In this document: one piece after another, positions 1 to 11,079 of the stretch
How the letters are laid out: each line of letters opens with the position of its first letter
Numbering within the stretch: position 1 is the first letter of the stretch
Assembly (NCBI RefSeq): GCF_016801865.2
Contig: NC_068938.1
Coordinates: forward strand, 68,121,457-68,185,456
DNA length: 64,000 nucleotides
Source of the DNA: Culex pipiens pallens
Taxonomy: Eukaryota > Arthropoda > Insecta > Diptera > Culicidae
Direction: 5' to 3'
The notes under the pieces: generated by a model
Told to the model about the DNA's origin: nothing
The model's database searches: none
The model's input: the letters and a program-made list of their open reading frames with translations, nothing else
Program-made: the position numbers and the translations under genes

Positions 1-23
1 TCAAACTAAAAAGTGACGAACTG

Positions 24-100
24 TTTCTTTTTACACGGAACACACACGTCCTATCACACCAATCATTTGGTTGTGTGTGTGAGCTCCGTGTAAAGAAAAA
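24..100. repeat. Imperfect hairpin containing acacgga / tccgtgt
   Basis: The run tttctttttacacgga (24-39) is followed by a CA-rich stretch, then a GT-rich stretch and tccgtgtaaagaaaa (85-99), so the segment folds back on itself. It resembles a very short MITE or the edge of one. The phrase agctccgtgtaaa recurs at 2917-2929, just beyond the far end of the neighbouring 2.8 kb element. The phrase tcaa(a/c)ctaaaaagtgac at the window start also recurs at 2933-2949, which suggests that the same host sequence lies on both sides of that element. Confidence 0.4.
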
Positions 101-109
101 AAAAAGATG

Positions 110-2914
110 TAGGGGAAAGTGGGGCAAGTGTAATAAGCTAAGGAAATGCTCGTTATAACCCATTTAAAACGTTAAAAAATCTGTTGGATTTTTTAGAATC
201 ATCTTATTCCAGGTCTTGACTGAGACTTAGATAGAACAAGTTTTTAAAAAAATCTCTTTTTTAATGTAAAAAAATGATTTTAAGATCTTTGATTTTTCGT
301 ACGTTCTACTCAACTAGTGGGGCAAGACGAACAACCCATAGGGGCAAGAGGAACAATGCATGAAAAAACATGCTAATTTACTAACAATTGAACTATTATC
401 ACTTAGATACATCAGATTAGCACAGACAAACAGACGGGACACTCTAGTGCGGAACCATCGTCCTTCAATGACCGATCCAAAAACGGTTATTTCAAATGCA
501 ATTTAGCTTCGGCATCCACTCACCCGGCGCTGATGGCGCTGCGGTCGTCACAGCTCGTCCGTCTTACCTCAGTGTGTGTGATGTGTTTTTTTGTTGTAAA
601 GTTGAGCGTGGAGCACGTGGCAGCAAATGAAAACAATAAAAATAGGAATTCTATAGGCAATCAAACGTCAAAATTACCCCCCACTAGGGGGCGCTGAAAC
701 TTGGGGTGATGTTTTCATTATAACCTACAGCGAGTAAATTGATTTGAAATTTGAAATTGTTTTATTTCATCATAAAATCGACATTAATAGCAAATTATGC
801 CATTTTCAGGTAAGAAATAAATAGCTTAATTGATATAAACGAAAATATTTTTGTGATGGCCGATTTAACCTGTTCATTATCTGATTCAAAATAAGGGAAT
901 GTTTTAATCAACCAAAATCTAACTAATCAATTGAGAATGTAGATTATTCAAGTGGACAAATATTTTTTAAAGTCACATCTACCATAAAAGCAAAGCTCTG
1001 CTTGAAAAATGGTAATTGGAATGATTTGCAAAATTAGCAATCTAACCTCATTCTCGCGTTTTCAATCCGGATCTCAAAATTTTCATTGAAAAAGGCAACT
1101 TAGCAAAAAAATCAAAAAGTCAGTCGATAGAACTTTTTATTTCTTACCTCCTGTTTACTTTATTTTATTCCAAAAGATCAATTTTCTTTTAAAAAACCTT
1201 AAAATAGTTTTCACTCCCCTTTGCACTTATCGCGCAAAAACGTAAACTTAACCTTGCACCAAAGTTCTCCTACTCGAATGTAGGTGGCGAATCGAGTTTT
1301 TAGCTTTGGTTTTGAGGGCCTATCCACAATCCATTCTTTGCGGGACAAGATTGGGGCAGTCTCGGCCAGGGTCAGATGAGCGACTGACTAGCGAGGACAT
1401 ACCTTTTGCCTCACTATTAACCCGGTAGGCCTGCCGATGTCGAGGCTGCTGATGCGGCGTCCCTTCGGAGCAACCTGCTTATCCTTCGTGGATTGCTGCA
1501 GCTGGTCGTCCTATTGGCCTTTTGGCGATGTTGCGTCGATCGTGAGTGCCACTGCCAATCTTCATCGACAGTTGTTCTGTTTCGATGTAAGATTTTGCGG
1601 CAGCGTTTTTTGGAATCTTTGCGACTTTTTTCCATCTCATTCGCCACTTTTTGTTGTTGTTGTTTGACGCAACTTAACTGCGCCGTGGACACGTTTCCCG
1701 CGTATGTTCCCAAACTTCCATCAAGGGGATCAATTCCGGTAGATTTGAATTGATTTTTTTTTCTATTTTGGAGGCCACTACTGATATTTTCATAACCTCT
1801 TATATCTTGGTTTCGAGGTTTCGGTGGAGAAGGAATGTTCGACAGAACTTGGAAGCAACGGGGAGTACCAGTAGTTTGGTCTCTGTCGTTGCGGTTGAGG
1901 TGCGTCGTTGCTTGTGCTGCCGCATGATTGGCTCATGAAGTTCTGCCATTGGGAACGGAACCGACACACCGTCATCTTCGGCCGCCGGTGTTAATTTGTA
2001 TTGTTTTCATTGAGTACTGACGATCAGCTACAACAAAATTATTTCAATCAGCTGTTGATGTTTACAATCGTTAAGGCTTGATTGTCTCACGCATACACTG
2101 ACATGACACATGACAGTAATGGGTTTGTATGGGTATGTTTGGGCTGCGCTTCGGCATCAGCTCACCAGGCAGCGCTGGCGTCGCCGTAATTTGGTGGTTT
2201 GATGAAGGACGATGGATTTCAAAAATAATTTGTATGGAGAGTCACGTCTGTTTGTCTGTGAGATTAGGATGTATTTGAAACGTTTCTTTCATTTTTAGAT
2301 AAAAAAATAATATTTTACTAAAAATTTGACCGTTTTTACCAAAAAAAAAAAAAATACTTAGATGATAAATAGTAAATTTTCATAATATTATTATATCGTG
2401 TATGGGCAATTTTTTAAACAATTGTTTATCAGTTTTTAAGAACTTTTGTGTATTTTTTTTCACAATAAATTATGTTGCTTCAGCAATTCGTATTTTTTTC
2501 CATACTAAAAATCCATATCGTACACTTGCCCCACCTAAACAAGATTTTTTAAAAGCTCTCTACAAAAATAACCAAAACATAAATCATACTTTATACAACG
2601 TGCAAGTGCAAGGTAGGGACACTACCGATCTAGGAAAAATAGCATTTTGATAAAATGAGCCTTAAAACGAACCCTAAGCCTTATTTTGTACTTTCCAAAT
2701 ATTATAAGGAAACAAAGGTTTTGAAAAAAACTTCATTCAATCTTATGCCCCGTGGCGTTTACGTCGTTTTGGCGGTTATGTGGTAGTAGAATCAGCTAAT
2801 TGCACTGCTAGCAACAATTCCTCATACTGGAAATAATCAAAATTGTAAAAATTACGGCCTTACGAGCGATTGTTCCTCTTGCCCCATATGGTCGTCTTGC
2901 CCCACCTTCCCCTA
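110..2914. mobile_element. 2.8 kb TIR element with AGGGGAARGTGGGGCAAG ends
   Basis: The left end AGGGGAAAGTGGGGCAAG (111-128) is matched in inverted orientation by the right end (2896-2913) with one difference. Subterminal units with 'ggggcaaga' followed by 'gaacaat' lie at 321-360 and again, inverted, at 2869-2886. A second inverted pair (about 415-470 and 2205-2268) shares a segment with 'cagacaaacagacg' and 'ccatcgtccttca'. The middle (1300-1990) is richer in GC and has short minus-strand frames rich in Gln, Arg and Ser, none recognisable as a transposase. No clear target duplication was found. It is probably a non-autonomous or decayed DNA transposon; the superfamily is not determined. 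Confidence 0.6.
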
Positions 2915-2984
2915 AAGCTCCGTGTAAATATGTCAACCTAAAAAGTGACCCCGGTCGTTGCAAACCAACGGGTTTTTAGTTTAT

Positions 2985-3180
2985 CAAGGTTTTTAAGCAA
3001 AGATGGCGTTCGAATGTTGAACGTCCGAAATGTCAAAATCGCGCAAGAGCACCAACATTAGAAAAAAAATGCGGCTGTCATGCCATGGCACACTTTTTTT
3101 TCGTAATGTTGGTACCACTGCGTGATTTTGACATTTCGGGCGTTCACCATTCGAACGCCATTTTCGCTTAAAAAGCTGGA
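2985..3180. mobile_element. Fold-back MITE with about 75-bp arms
   Basis: The arms at about 2985-3060 and 3105-3180 are inverted copies. Both contain ggcgttcgaat, then gaacg(t/c)ccgaaatgtcaaaatc, then accaacatta. The loop of about 45 bp holds poly-A and poly-T runs. No coding capacity. The arms differ at several positions, so it is not very recent. Confidence 0.65.
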
Positions 3181-4231
3181 TAGTTTTTGATACAATTGGA
3201 AAAGTCGAAAAATAACTAAATTTTAAATTTTACTTTTATTTTATTTTATTTTGACTCGAAGAACGCTTAAATCATGATTTCTGTTATTATTCTTTTATAG
3301 AATTTAGAAATCTAGGAATTCGTTTATTTTATTTTTTAAGTTCTCTTTATAAAATCATTTATTTTGATGTTAATTTTTTGAATCAATGGGGCAGGCCAAG
3401 GGTGGATGATACTGATGATACCACTTCGGTTCACGCCCAGGTGAGGAACATTCCGGAAGGAGCCCAACTACTTCCGTACTGATGTTAGTGTCCTATTTTT
3501 TAACCTTCACGTTGGCTTGATTTAGTCATCATGATGACAAGATGTGACCTAGCTGGTGGCCTGTGGAAACGGCTGAAAGAAAGGGGTGCAACTATGTGGG
3601 AAAGGGAAATAATTTGTGATTGTAGACGGTATTGTTTTGATTCGCAGCATGTTGAGTCAACTGTTCCTGAACATCGCAGAACAGGGTTTCTCTTGTTTTC
3701 ATTCGCAGCTACCATCTATCTCCTATTTTTTTTTGCTCTACTGATTCTCACTTCTCCACTGATTCTTCTATTTATTATCCATCATTTAATTTTGAATTTA
3801 CTTACTTTTGATTCTTTTATCTATCAATGCTTTTCCACTTTTTTTTTACAAATTGACACTGCTGTAACAAACTTAGTTTTATTTTTTCTTAAAATATGAA
3901 AAATATACTAGTATTATCGATTCTGTTTATTTTTGCTTATTCTTTGTTGATTTATTTCTTTATTTCAATTATTCTTTATCCGCCCTATATGTTATCATTA
4001 CTACAATCTAAGCTTTCTTGTTGTTTCTAATGATAAACTATTGTTCGTGCAAGACGGTATTTGTGTCCGTCCCATGCATGTTTACTTCTGTATACCCTTT
4101 CGAGAACAATAAACTTTTACTCTGCCTCTTCGCGTTCTGACCACCGTCCGAGACGGTTGGCTCAGCAGCCACACAAACGAGTTGTTTTATTCTTTTACTT
4201 TGAAAGATTCTACGTGCCTGGTTCAATTGAA
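3181..4231. other. AT-rich intergenic stretch, nothing assigned
   Basis: Mostly AT-rich DNA with one short moderate-GC patch (3390-3700). An open frame at 3531-3899 has a hydrophobic C-terminal half made of T-rich DNA, which is the usual artefact of pyrimidine-rich sequence and is not taken as a gene. The patch with tctgaccaccgtccgagacgg (4135-4155) was examined for tRNA boxes and none fitted. Confidence 0.5.
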
Positions 4232-4469
4232 CACGCAGAAAAATGTTTTGTAGAATCAGCCTGTACGAGGTTTGAATCAACAAAATTTTTGTTGAATATA
4301 ATCAACGCCGATTTTGCGTTGAAACAAACCTTGATATTCTCAATTCCACAAAAGTCTTTTGTTGTTTCGAAAAAGCTGCTTTGACGTTTAGCGTTGATTC
4401 AACAAAAATAATGATTTTCAAATCAACAAAACGTTTTGTTTATTCAAATATGCCTTATTTTTCTGCGTG
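4232..4469. mobile_element. 238-bp MITE with CACGCAGAAAAAT termini
   Basis: The termini CACGCAGAAAAAT (4232-4244) and ATTTTTCTGCGTG (4457-4469) are perfect inverted repeats of 13 bp. The interior repeats 'caacaaaa' and 'gttgatt' motifs in both orientations. No open frame spans it. The flanks give no convincing target duplication beyond a base or two. Confidence 0.75.
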
Positions 4470-4971
4470 AAGACACAACGTAGGAAATTCGAAGTCGGCC
4501 GTATAACAATTTTTTTATTCTTTAACCTACATTTGTCATTCTTTTGCTTTTGATTTATACTCCTTTTACTGTCTCTTGTTTTCAATCTTCACCCTTTTCT
4601 TCAAACAAGTGAGGTTCGAGTCCTTACTCAATTTATGGAATGATTAAAAGATTAACGCAAATATTACTGTTGTACATTTGCAAAAAAAAAAAAAATGAGA
4701 TGCTTAGGACCAAAAACAAATGTAACACAACACTTCAATAGAAGAAATAGCAACATATAAACAGGCCTCAACATTAGGGAAGATTTCAGGAGAAAACAAT
4801 ACAAATCAACAATCCCTAACTTCTTGGTTTTTTTTGCAATTTTATTTTTTTTTCATGTTTTCCAAACGTGAAAAAGTCTTTCAAATTTTATAATTTAGAA
4901 CGAACAACTATTGGATTTTATTCGATATTTGAGTTTTCCGATAACTTATAATCAAGTTAGAAAATAATTTT

Positions 4972-5138
4972 GGGACCATCCATAAACCACGTGGACACTT
5001 TTTTGAAAATTTCAAACCCCCCCCCCCCCCCCCATCGTGGACAATTTCCATACAAATAAAATCTTTTTTGTATGGAGCGTGGACAATCGCTGAACCCCCC
5101 CCCCCCCTAAGGTGTCCACGTGGTTTATGGATGGTCCC
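4972..5138. mobile_element. 167-bp MITE with GGGACCATCCATAAACCACG termini
   Basis: The 5' terminus starts GGGACCATCCATAAACCACG and continues tggacac; the 3' terminus is its perfect inverse for 27 bp. Inside are two mononucleotide C runs and a pair of cgtggacaat motifs. I associate this end sequence with a very common mosquito repeat (recall, not searched). Diverged fragments of the same family occur at 5284-5304 (cataaaccacgtgg) and about 6355-6392 (gtatggagcgtggacaatc). The C runs are likely to be length-variable. Confidence 0.85.
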
Positions 5139-5149
5139 TTTCAAACAAG

Positions 5150-5279
5150 TATGCTTGGATTCCCGAATTTTCACGACTTTTTGGCAAAAAATCCAAAATT
5201 CCCTACTTTTTCCCGATTTTTGGCGAATTACCTACTTTTTCCCGATTTTCCGGATTCCTCGACTTGAGTGGCCACCCTG
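5150..5279 (-). mobile_element. Truncated hAT-like end (CAGGGTGGCCACTCAAG)
   Basis: Read on the minus strand, the segment starts at about 5279 with CAGGGTGGCCACTCAAGTCG and goes into repeated 'aatcgggaaaaagtagg' units. A terminus of the form CAGGGTG(N)CCAC with iterated 'cggga' motifs is typical of hAT elements. No partner terminus was found nearby, so it is taken as a solo or truncated end abutting the MITE to its left. Confidence 0.5.
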
Positions 5280-5393
5280 AGGATCGTGCATAAACCACGT
5301 GGCCTTCAAATTAGGAATTGTCAATGTATTTTCAATCATAATAAATCATAAATCAAGCTAATTTACTATCCAGGTTACTATACTACACTGAAA

Positions 5394-5934
5394 AAATATT
5401 ATGTTTTCGGTTAAGAGCAATGTAATAAGCTTATATCTGTAAGCCCATACATCCAATTGAAATGTGTTCAAAGACAAACTTATGGGAAATTGGACGAGCT
5501 TTCCGGTAAAAATATTTTCGAGACTGAAAAATTAAGTCGGTCATATAGAAATTGCCAAAAACCATCAAAAAACCTATTTTTTCAACATTTTTATTTTTAA
5601 AACCGCTGTAACTTCACAAGGATTGGACTTAGAACAATGGTCAATATGGAGACTTTTATGTAAAATTGTCTGGAGAATCGATTCCCGTATCCGGTTTATG
5701 AATATTTTGACGTTTAGAGCACTTTTCAAAAAAACAGTTTCAGTAAATGATTTTTGTATTTTTTTAGGTGAGTTGCTCCATCTTGCATTTTTCATGAGTC
5801 TTTTTGTAACATCTTAGGCTATTTTCACAAAAATTTTGAACGAAAAAAAATCGTGGGCTCACCTTCAAATTTGACTTTTAAACTTAAAAATCAAAAAATC
5901 TCATAAAAGTGGCGTGTTTTTTTCTTTCAGTGTA
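5394..5934. mobile_element. TACACTGAAA-ended element with fold-back interior
   Basis: The left end TACACTGAAAAAAT (5394-5407) faces a right end of the form TTTCTTTCAGTGTA (5921-5934). A second inverted pair spans 5468-5506 and 5940-5985, with 'caaagacaaactt' followed by 'gggaaattgg' on the left and the inverse on the right. The right part of this unit continues into a dispersed repeat that has an inverted copy near 54 kb. Confidence 0.5.
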
Positions 5935-6235
5935 TTTTTTTCGGAAAGCCCGTCAAATTTCCTACAAGTTTGTCTTTGACCACTTTTTGATACGATGCAA
6001 CGGCTTCGAGATACAGCAATATTTAAATTACGAAACACAAAAATATTTAAACACTTACACCCTTCTCAAATGTCATTATCGAGTGTAACTGGCTCCATAT
6101 ACACAAAAATGGCTTATATAAGCGTAGGATAATATGTCTACAAAGTTTCATTGAAATCGGAGAGGGTCGGGTACAACCGATTCCCTATTTGACATGGAAT
6201 TGCTCATGCTCGGGTTATACAAAAAATCAATTGAA
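5820..6235 (+). repeat. Dispersed repeat, copy 1 (inverse of 53.8-54.2 kb)
   Basis: Landmarks in order are 'tttgtctttgaccactttttg', 'cgatgcaacggcttc', 'acacccttctcaaatg', 'ggctccatatacac' and 'tcggagagggtcgggtac'. All recur in reverse order and opposite orientation between about 53820 and 54225, with moderate divergence. No coding capacity. It is the body of an unnamed interspersed repeat family. Confidence 0.7.
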
Positions 6236-6240
6236 TTTTA

Positions 6241-7858
6241 GTGGATTTTCCATGTATAGTACCACAGAAAAAAACGTTAATTTTTTTTCATCAGATCTTA
6301 CATTTTTTGAAAACCAATGGTTACAAATCAGATGTACGGCGGTATAAAGTAAAAAAATCTTTCTTGTATGGAGCGTGGACAATCTCCATACCCGAGTTTA
6401 ATCGTGTAAAGATAAATATTCACCGCAAAATTTTAAGGTGATTTAATAATAAAAACAGGTAAAAACATTGTAAATCTGCTTTTTAAGTTTCCTAGAATGT
6501 ATATAAAAAAAGATGCTTGGCATTTTTTTTTGTGATGAAAAGTCAAGCAAATATATAAAAAATATTATTTTTTTCGAGCACCTATTTTTTTAAGTTTCTA
6601 AATATCAATCAGAAAATCTGTTTCGAAAATAAAGTTTTTCGAGTAGGCCTATTTTTTATAACCTGCCCGGAAATTTTATGGTGCCTAGAATGTTATAATG
6701 CAAAATGGTTTCATTTAACATTGGGGTTGTATGGACAAAGTTTCAAATGAGAAGATGAGTCGATTTGCGAAAACGTAGAGAATTACTCACTTGACCGATT
6801 CTTCGGCTCCTTTTCAAAAAAAATTCCAAGTTTTTTACAGCGTTTTGGCTGTAGTGGCAAAATAAAAGAAGAAACCCCCCAATGTTAATACATATTTGGA
6901 AAGATAATTGATTTTCCTACAAAGAAATATCATGCAGAATGAACCATATAGTACCTGTGCTTCCCCTGAAATAAAAATGTAGCGTGACGGGACAACATCG
7001 TAAAACTGGACTTTTAAAAGGCACACTACAAAAATCACTACAGTTTTGCCAGTTTGATTTTTAAAAACTTTTGCTCTTCTATACATTATCACAAATTAAA
7101 AAACGAATATTTTGCTCCATGAACTGAAAGAATTGGTTGAAATTTGAGTTTTTGCCAGCCATTTCTTTTCGTGACGGGACAACGAAAGGAGCAGATTTAT
7201 GAAAAAAACTCCTCTCTCGTTCAATGGCTTGCAGACCACATTTGGTCAATATTCTTGGCTTTTAAGGTAAGAAAACGCATTTAAAGCACAATGCAATTAT
7301 TGCATCATAATAAAAATGATTTTTTTCATATTAAAAATCACATTGAAAATTGACAAATGTGACATTTTGGTGTAGCTTCGCTAAGAATCGGTCACTTGCA
7401 GAACGCAATAATTCTAAATTTTCAGTCTAAAGCTAAAATTCCCCACAAAACAGCATGATTAAAAAAAAGTTGTCCAATCGGGCTCAAAATTTTAGTGGGG
7501 GTTGTTTTTAAAACAATGAAAAAATGGCATCCAGGCCGAATTTTTTTAAATATATTATGATTCATTTCATTATTTTAAACTATCGATACTTAAAACTCCC
7601 TGTTCACAAATACCAATATCAATATCATACATACACTCTTTTAGATTTTTCATGGAATGGGTTTTATTTTGATTGACAAATTATTTTGATTGAAAAACTA
7701 AAATAGGTGAAGGAATTTATTATCAAATTATAATATCCAATGCGCACTTGCCGCGTGCTACTCATATTTCAAATAAGTGAGCCAAAATATAACAATGAAT
7801 GATTTTCCGAAGTGACATTACGGACTCTGGTGAATTGAGATCGAACTGTAGTTGACAT
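6241..7858. other. AT-rich decayed repeats without a gene
   Basis: Two phrases 'cgtgacgggacaac' (about 6983 and 7172) lie between an inverted 12-bp pair, tgaccgattctt (6791-6802) and its inverse (7383-7394). This suggests a decayed TIR unit of roughly 600 bp. The remainder is AT-rich, with no frame longer than about 100 codons and no recognisable motif. Confidence 0.4.
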
Positions 7859-8502
7859 TTCGTCAGCTGTGTGCTATCTTGTGACATAGACCATTTTGGT
7901 CGAAAATGAGTGAATGATGACGTTTTGCTATACTTACCAAACACTACAAGATGCTTTAACCCGATTTTGGAAACTCGCTTCCGTTTCACGGATATCGCAA
8001 TACACACTTGTGACATAGACCAATTTATCATCAAAATGATCGTGCACACTTGTGACACGTCATACATGTTGTTGGAAAATGTTGAAAATTTTCTTGTTTT
8101 TCACAAATTTATGTTGATACACACTTTCTAAAGGCAAAAAATCTTTTGTTTTTGAAAATAAACTGATTAGTTCGGTTAAACTATTGATTTAAGTCTATTT
8201 TAGTTTGTATGGGAATTCTGTGCACACTTGTGACACGTAGTACAATTTTACTTTCGAAACACACTTGTGACACGTGCTTTTCAGATTTTTGATTACATAA
8301 TTTACTGCATCTTTTAACTGGTGTAACCAAATTAGTTGAAACTTGGAGCGTTTGTTAAGCGATAGTATACGAACCGATTGCTTCAAAAAGTTTGGCTCTA
8401 CCATTCATAGTTTTGAAAATATTTATCATCAAACTTAAAAAATCGATTTTGTCGAATAGTACTAAATGGTCGTTGTCACAAGATAGCACACAGCTGACGA
8501 AT
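7859..8502. mobile_element. 644-bp fold-back element with ttcgtcagctgtgtgctatc ends
   Basis: The left terminus ttcgtcagctgtgtgctatc continues cttgtgaca (7859-7886). It is repeated in inverse at 8473-8501 with perfect or near-perfect identity. The interior carries at least four direct copies of 'cacacttgtgacac' (about 8003, 8045, 8223, 8260), i.e. iterated subterminal motifs of the kind transposases bind. No target duplication could be settled. Confidence 0.7.
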
Positions 8503-8618
8503 TAGTATTGTTCTTGAAAACATATCGAAGATTTCCATATAACTAAATAAAATGCCATCAATTCATGAGTCCGAATTACATCATGAACTTTCAGAAAGTT
8601 CAATATCCTTTCAAGTCC

Positions 8619-8624
8619 TTTATT
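8619..8624 (-). promoter_or_regulatory. Possible poly(A) signal after the 8635-8904 frame
   Basis: AATAAA read on the minus strand, ten bases beyond the stop codon of the unassigned frame. The hexamer is common by chance in AT-rich DNA, so it counts only together with that frame. Confidence 0.2.
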
Positions 8625-8634
8625 ACGAAACGCC

Positions 8635-8904
8635 TCATCCTTCCTTCACAATCACACGGTTGCAAATTGATTTCCAATCTTGCAACTGCATTTTATCATA
8701 AATTGACTCACGGATAAAGTTCCCCCCAAGTTGCGGAAGTGGGTGTAACCAATCTCGCCAAACGGTAATGATTTCTGATGGAATGCTGATAAATTTCAAC
8801 GCGATTCGCGTTGTCGTCCTTATCGGCAAACCGTAGAGTTTGCTAAAATAGTCATTCTGTCTTATCTGCTGCAAACGGCCCAACCAAGGCGGTATAATTT
8901 TCAA
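8635..8904 (-). CDS. Unassigned minus-strand open frame, possible terminal exon
   Basis: This is the most coding-like frame in the window. The translation has balanced composition with spaced Trp, Tyr and Arg, including the runs NDYFSKLYGLPIRTTTRIAL and ITVWRDWLHPLPQLGGNF, and ends KEG-stop at 8635. The frame begins at a TTG, not an ATG, so if real it is not a complete gene. A pyrimidine-rich tract followed by ...gtttgcag (ending 8869) could be a 3' splice site, giving an exon from 8868 in phase with codon CAG. An AATAAA on the minus strand at 8624-8619, ten bases past the stop, would suit a terminal exon. I do not recognise a family. It could also be a fragment of a transposon ORF or chance. 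Confidence 0.28.
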   Translation of the reverse strand: MKIIPPWLGRLQQIRQNDYFSKLYGLPIRTTTRIALKFISIPSEIITVWRDWLHPLPQLGGNFIRESIYDKMQLQDWKSICNRVIVKEG

Positions 8905-9600
8905 ACAAGAAAATAAGAAGAAACAAAGCTCGCCTCATAAAAACATGCATCAAATTACGCAACATTCGCGCGAGCTTATTAATCAAAAGTCAATTTGGCG
9001 TGGCAGGTACGGAAATAAAAAGGCGCAAAAGTGAGAATACAGAGCAGCCAATCGTTTACGGTCCCCTAAATATGCACTCCGCGCGTGTGTTTCTTCCTGG
9101 GCCACCCCCCGAGGGCGAAAGCAGGTTCGTCGCTTGCTCGTCCGAATGAAGAAAAATCGCCGTCCGTCCCAAAATGACGCACATTACATGCCGGTCATTA
9201 CGCGGTAATATGTGATTTTGGAAATGAAATTTTAACTAAATTGCTTTACTGACACGTTCGCCAGAAGGAAGGACATCAAATATACATCTTATCTGGTTAG
9301 GCGCAATTTTTCAAACATAAATCGAGCATAGCATAGAAAGAGAAGAAACAAAAAGCAAAATTACATGTGCAGCATAAGAGAGTCGCAAGGAGAATCACGT
9401 GGAGCGTGCAGCCCAGAGCGAAAAGGAGTGACCGTTGAGATGTCCTTAGTTCATCTTCGTTTTTTGAAGATTCTCCTGCGCCTAACGCATCAATTCAATT
9501 TTGAACAAGACTTTGACGTGGACAGCGGATGGCCGAGGGAGATGCGATGCGTTCTAAAGTGTTTGAAACGCTTGAATTTGGTTTAGGGTTGTCTTTTTGA
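8905..9600. other. Moderate-GC, single-copy-looking stretch
   Basis: No inverted repeats or dispersed repeat landmarks are visible. It contains mixed-composition sequence such as gcgcgagcttattaatc (8979-8995), gccgtccgtcccaaaatgacg and ggtcattacgcggtaatatg. The last is close to palindromic. An open frame at 9365-9586 has no recognisable domain. It is a reasonable candidate for host regulatory or untranslated sequence; that is inference from low repeat content only. Confidence 0.35.
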
Positions 9601-9879
9601 TAAATCTTTAGTCAATTTTATTTTCCATCAACAATAGAAACTCTTCTATTAAATTTAGCAATTTTTCGGGATTTTTAGTTTTTTTTTAATATTTTTTGGC
9701 AAAAGGTTTCATACAAATTTTGGGGAAGATCATACCAAATGGACATGTTAGAACACAAAATCTATATCTGAAAAGGGATTTTCTGATTGATTTGGTTATG
9801 ATTGTGACATTTCAGAAAAAAATGTAAACGAACAAATAAATCCTTAATTTTTATTTTACATTTGATCACTCAAAAATAA

Positions 9880-10060
9880 ATTTTGCATCATTAGTTCATT
9901 CATTCAAGTCTTCATACAATTTTTGCAATTTTGTCCATGCAATAAGGCTGTGAAAGCATTCAAAAATCTGTATCTTGAGAACAAATTTCCTGATCAATTC
10001 GGTGTCTTCGGCAAACTTGTAGATATTGCTTAGGACTTCTCAGAAAAAAATTACACTCAA
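9880..10060 (+). repeat. Decayed copy of the 'cttcggcaaa' interspersed family
   Basis: The order 'ttcattcaagtcttcatac', 'tctgtatcttgagaaca', 'gatcaattcggtgtcttcgg', 'caaacttgtagatattgctt' parallels the better copy at 11430-11660. It is non-coding. Its neighbourhood (9600-10700) is AT-rich with no gene visible. Confidence 0.55.
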
Positions 10061-10704
10061 ATAAAATTATTGATTGATTTGAAAATTTTGAACATATTTT
10101 TTTTTCACGAAAGAACGGAACATTTTTTGATACTTTATTTTTTTGACATTGAAAATCGTACGCATATTTGCTAAGTTATTATCAACTTTGTTTTTCTTTT
10201 TTGTTTTCTTTTATGTTAGTCATGACTTCTGCAGGTATAAAAGTAACGTGTTTAACAAAACAATGATTTGAAGTGGCTATAACTTGAAAACAGTGCATGA
10301 TATCAAATGATATGTAATGTACTTTTTGATTGCAAATTTGGTTTTACATCTAAAACATAATTTTTCCAAATTTTTCCACATTTTGAAATAAAAAATGTTT
10401 TTTTTTTTCAGGAAATTGCCAACGCTGCCAAATTAATTTTGACCTAGATTTCGACCAATTTGTGTCATAGCTCAAAAGATGCAATTTTATTTTCATCTAA
10501 CTATATATTTATATGAAAAGTGGTGGATTTTATGTTAAATTGGGTCCTAGAATTAAGCTTAAATTAGTGATATCATTGCGCACAATGATATAGCTTATTT
10601 TTCTGAGTGCAATGACCCTTTGTACGACCGCAAAAGATTTAAATTGGATTTTTGATTCAATTTAAAAAAAATAACGTCGTGGCCCTTCTTGACAGAAAGC
10701 ATCC

Positions 10705-10924
10705 TACACAGAAAAAAAATCATGGTAATTTTACATCTGAAAAGGGGTACATCTTTTATGTCAGAAAAAATGTGTAATTTCACCTCTGAAAATGTGTAAT
10801 TTTACCACTAATCTGGTGTAATGTCGCGATTTCAGTCTAAATTGAGGTAAAATTACATTATGAAGAGGTAATATTCAACCTTCTTAAATTAATCCTTCCA
10901 AATTTACACTTTTTTTGCTGTGTA
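10705..10924. mobile_element. 220-bp MITE with TACACAG(A/C)AAAAAAA ends
   Basis: The left end TACACAGAAAAAAAAT (10705-10720) is opposed by the right end ...TTTTTTTGCTGTGTA (10910-10924). The interior repeats 'ggtaattttac' and 'gtgtaattt' motifs. If the outer TA is target sequence, the duplication is TA, as for Tc1/mariner-type MITEs. The octamer cttgacag occurs close to both ends (10688-10695 and 10924-10931) and may be chance. Confidence 0.65.
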
Positions 10925-11079
10925 CTTGACAGCTCGTTCCAAGGGGACCATTGTTGATCCATCGTAAAATGTTGTCTTGTCGATTTGTTTTTGCACACCC
11001 AATTTATCATTTAAAAAATGTTAAAAGGTAGTTTTTTACTACTTTTTTTTCAATGCACATGCCATAATAAACGTTCTCA

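Noticed and set aside
3531..3899. 122-codon frame with a hydrophobic, membrane-like C-terminus
   Set aside because: The hydrophobic half is T-rich AT DNA. There is no further coding evidence.
8473..8904. Taking the 8635-8904 frame as part of the adjacent fold-back element
   Set aside because: The fold-back ends at 8502 by its inverted terminus, so the frame lies outside it.
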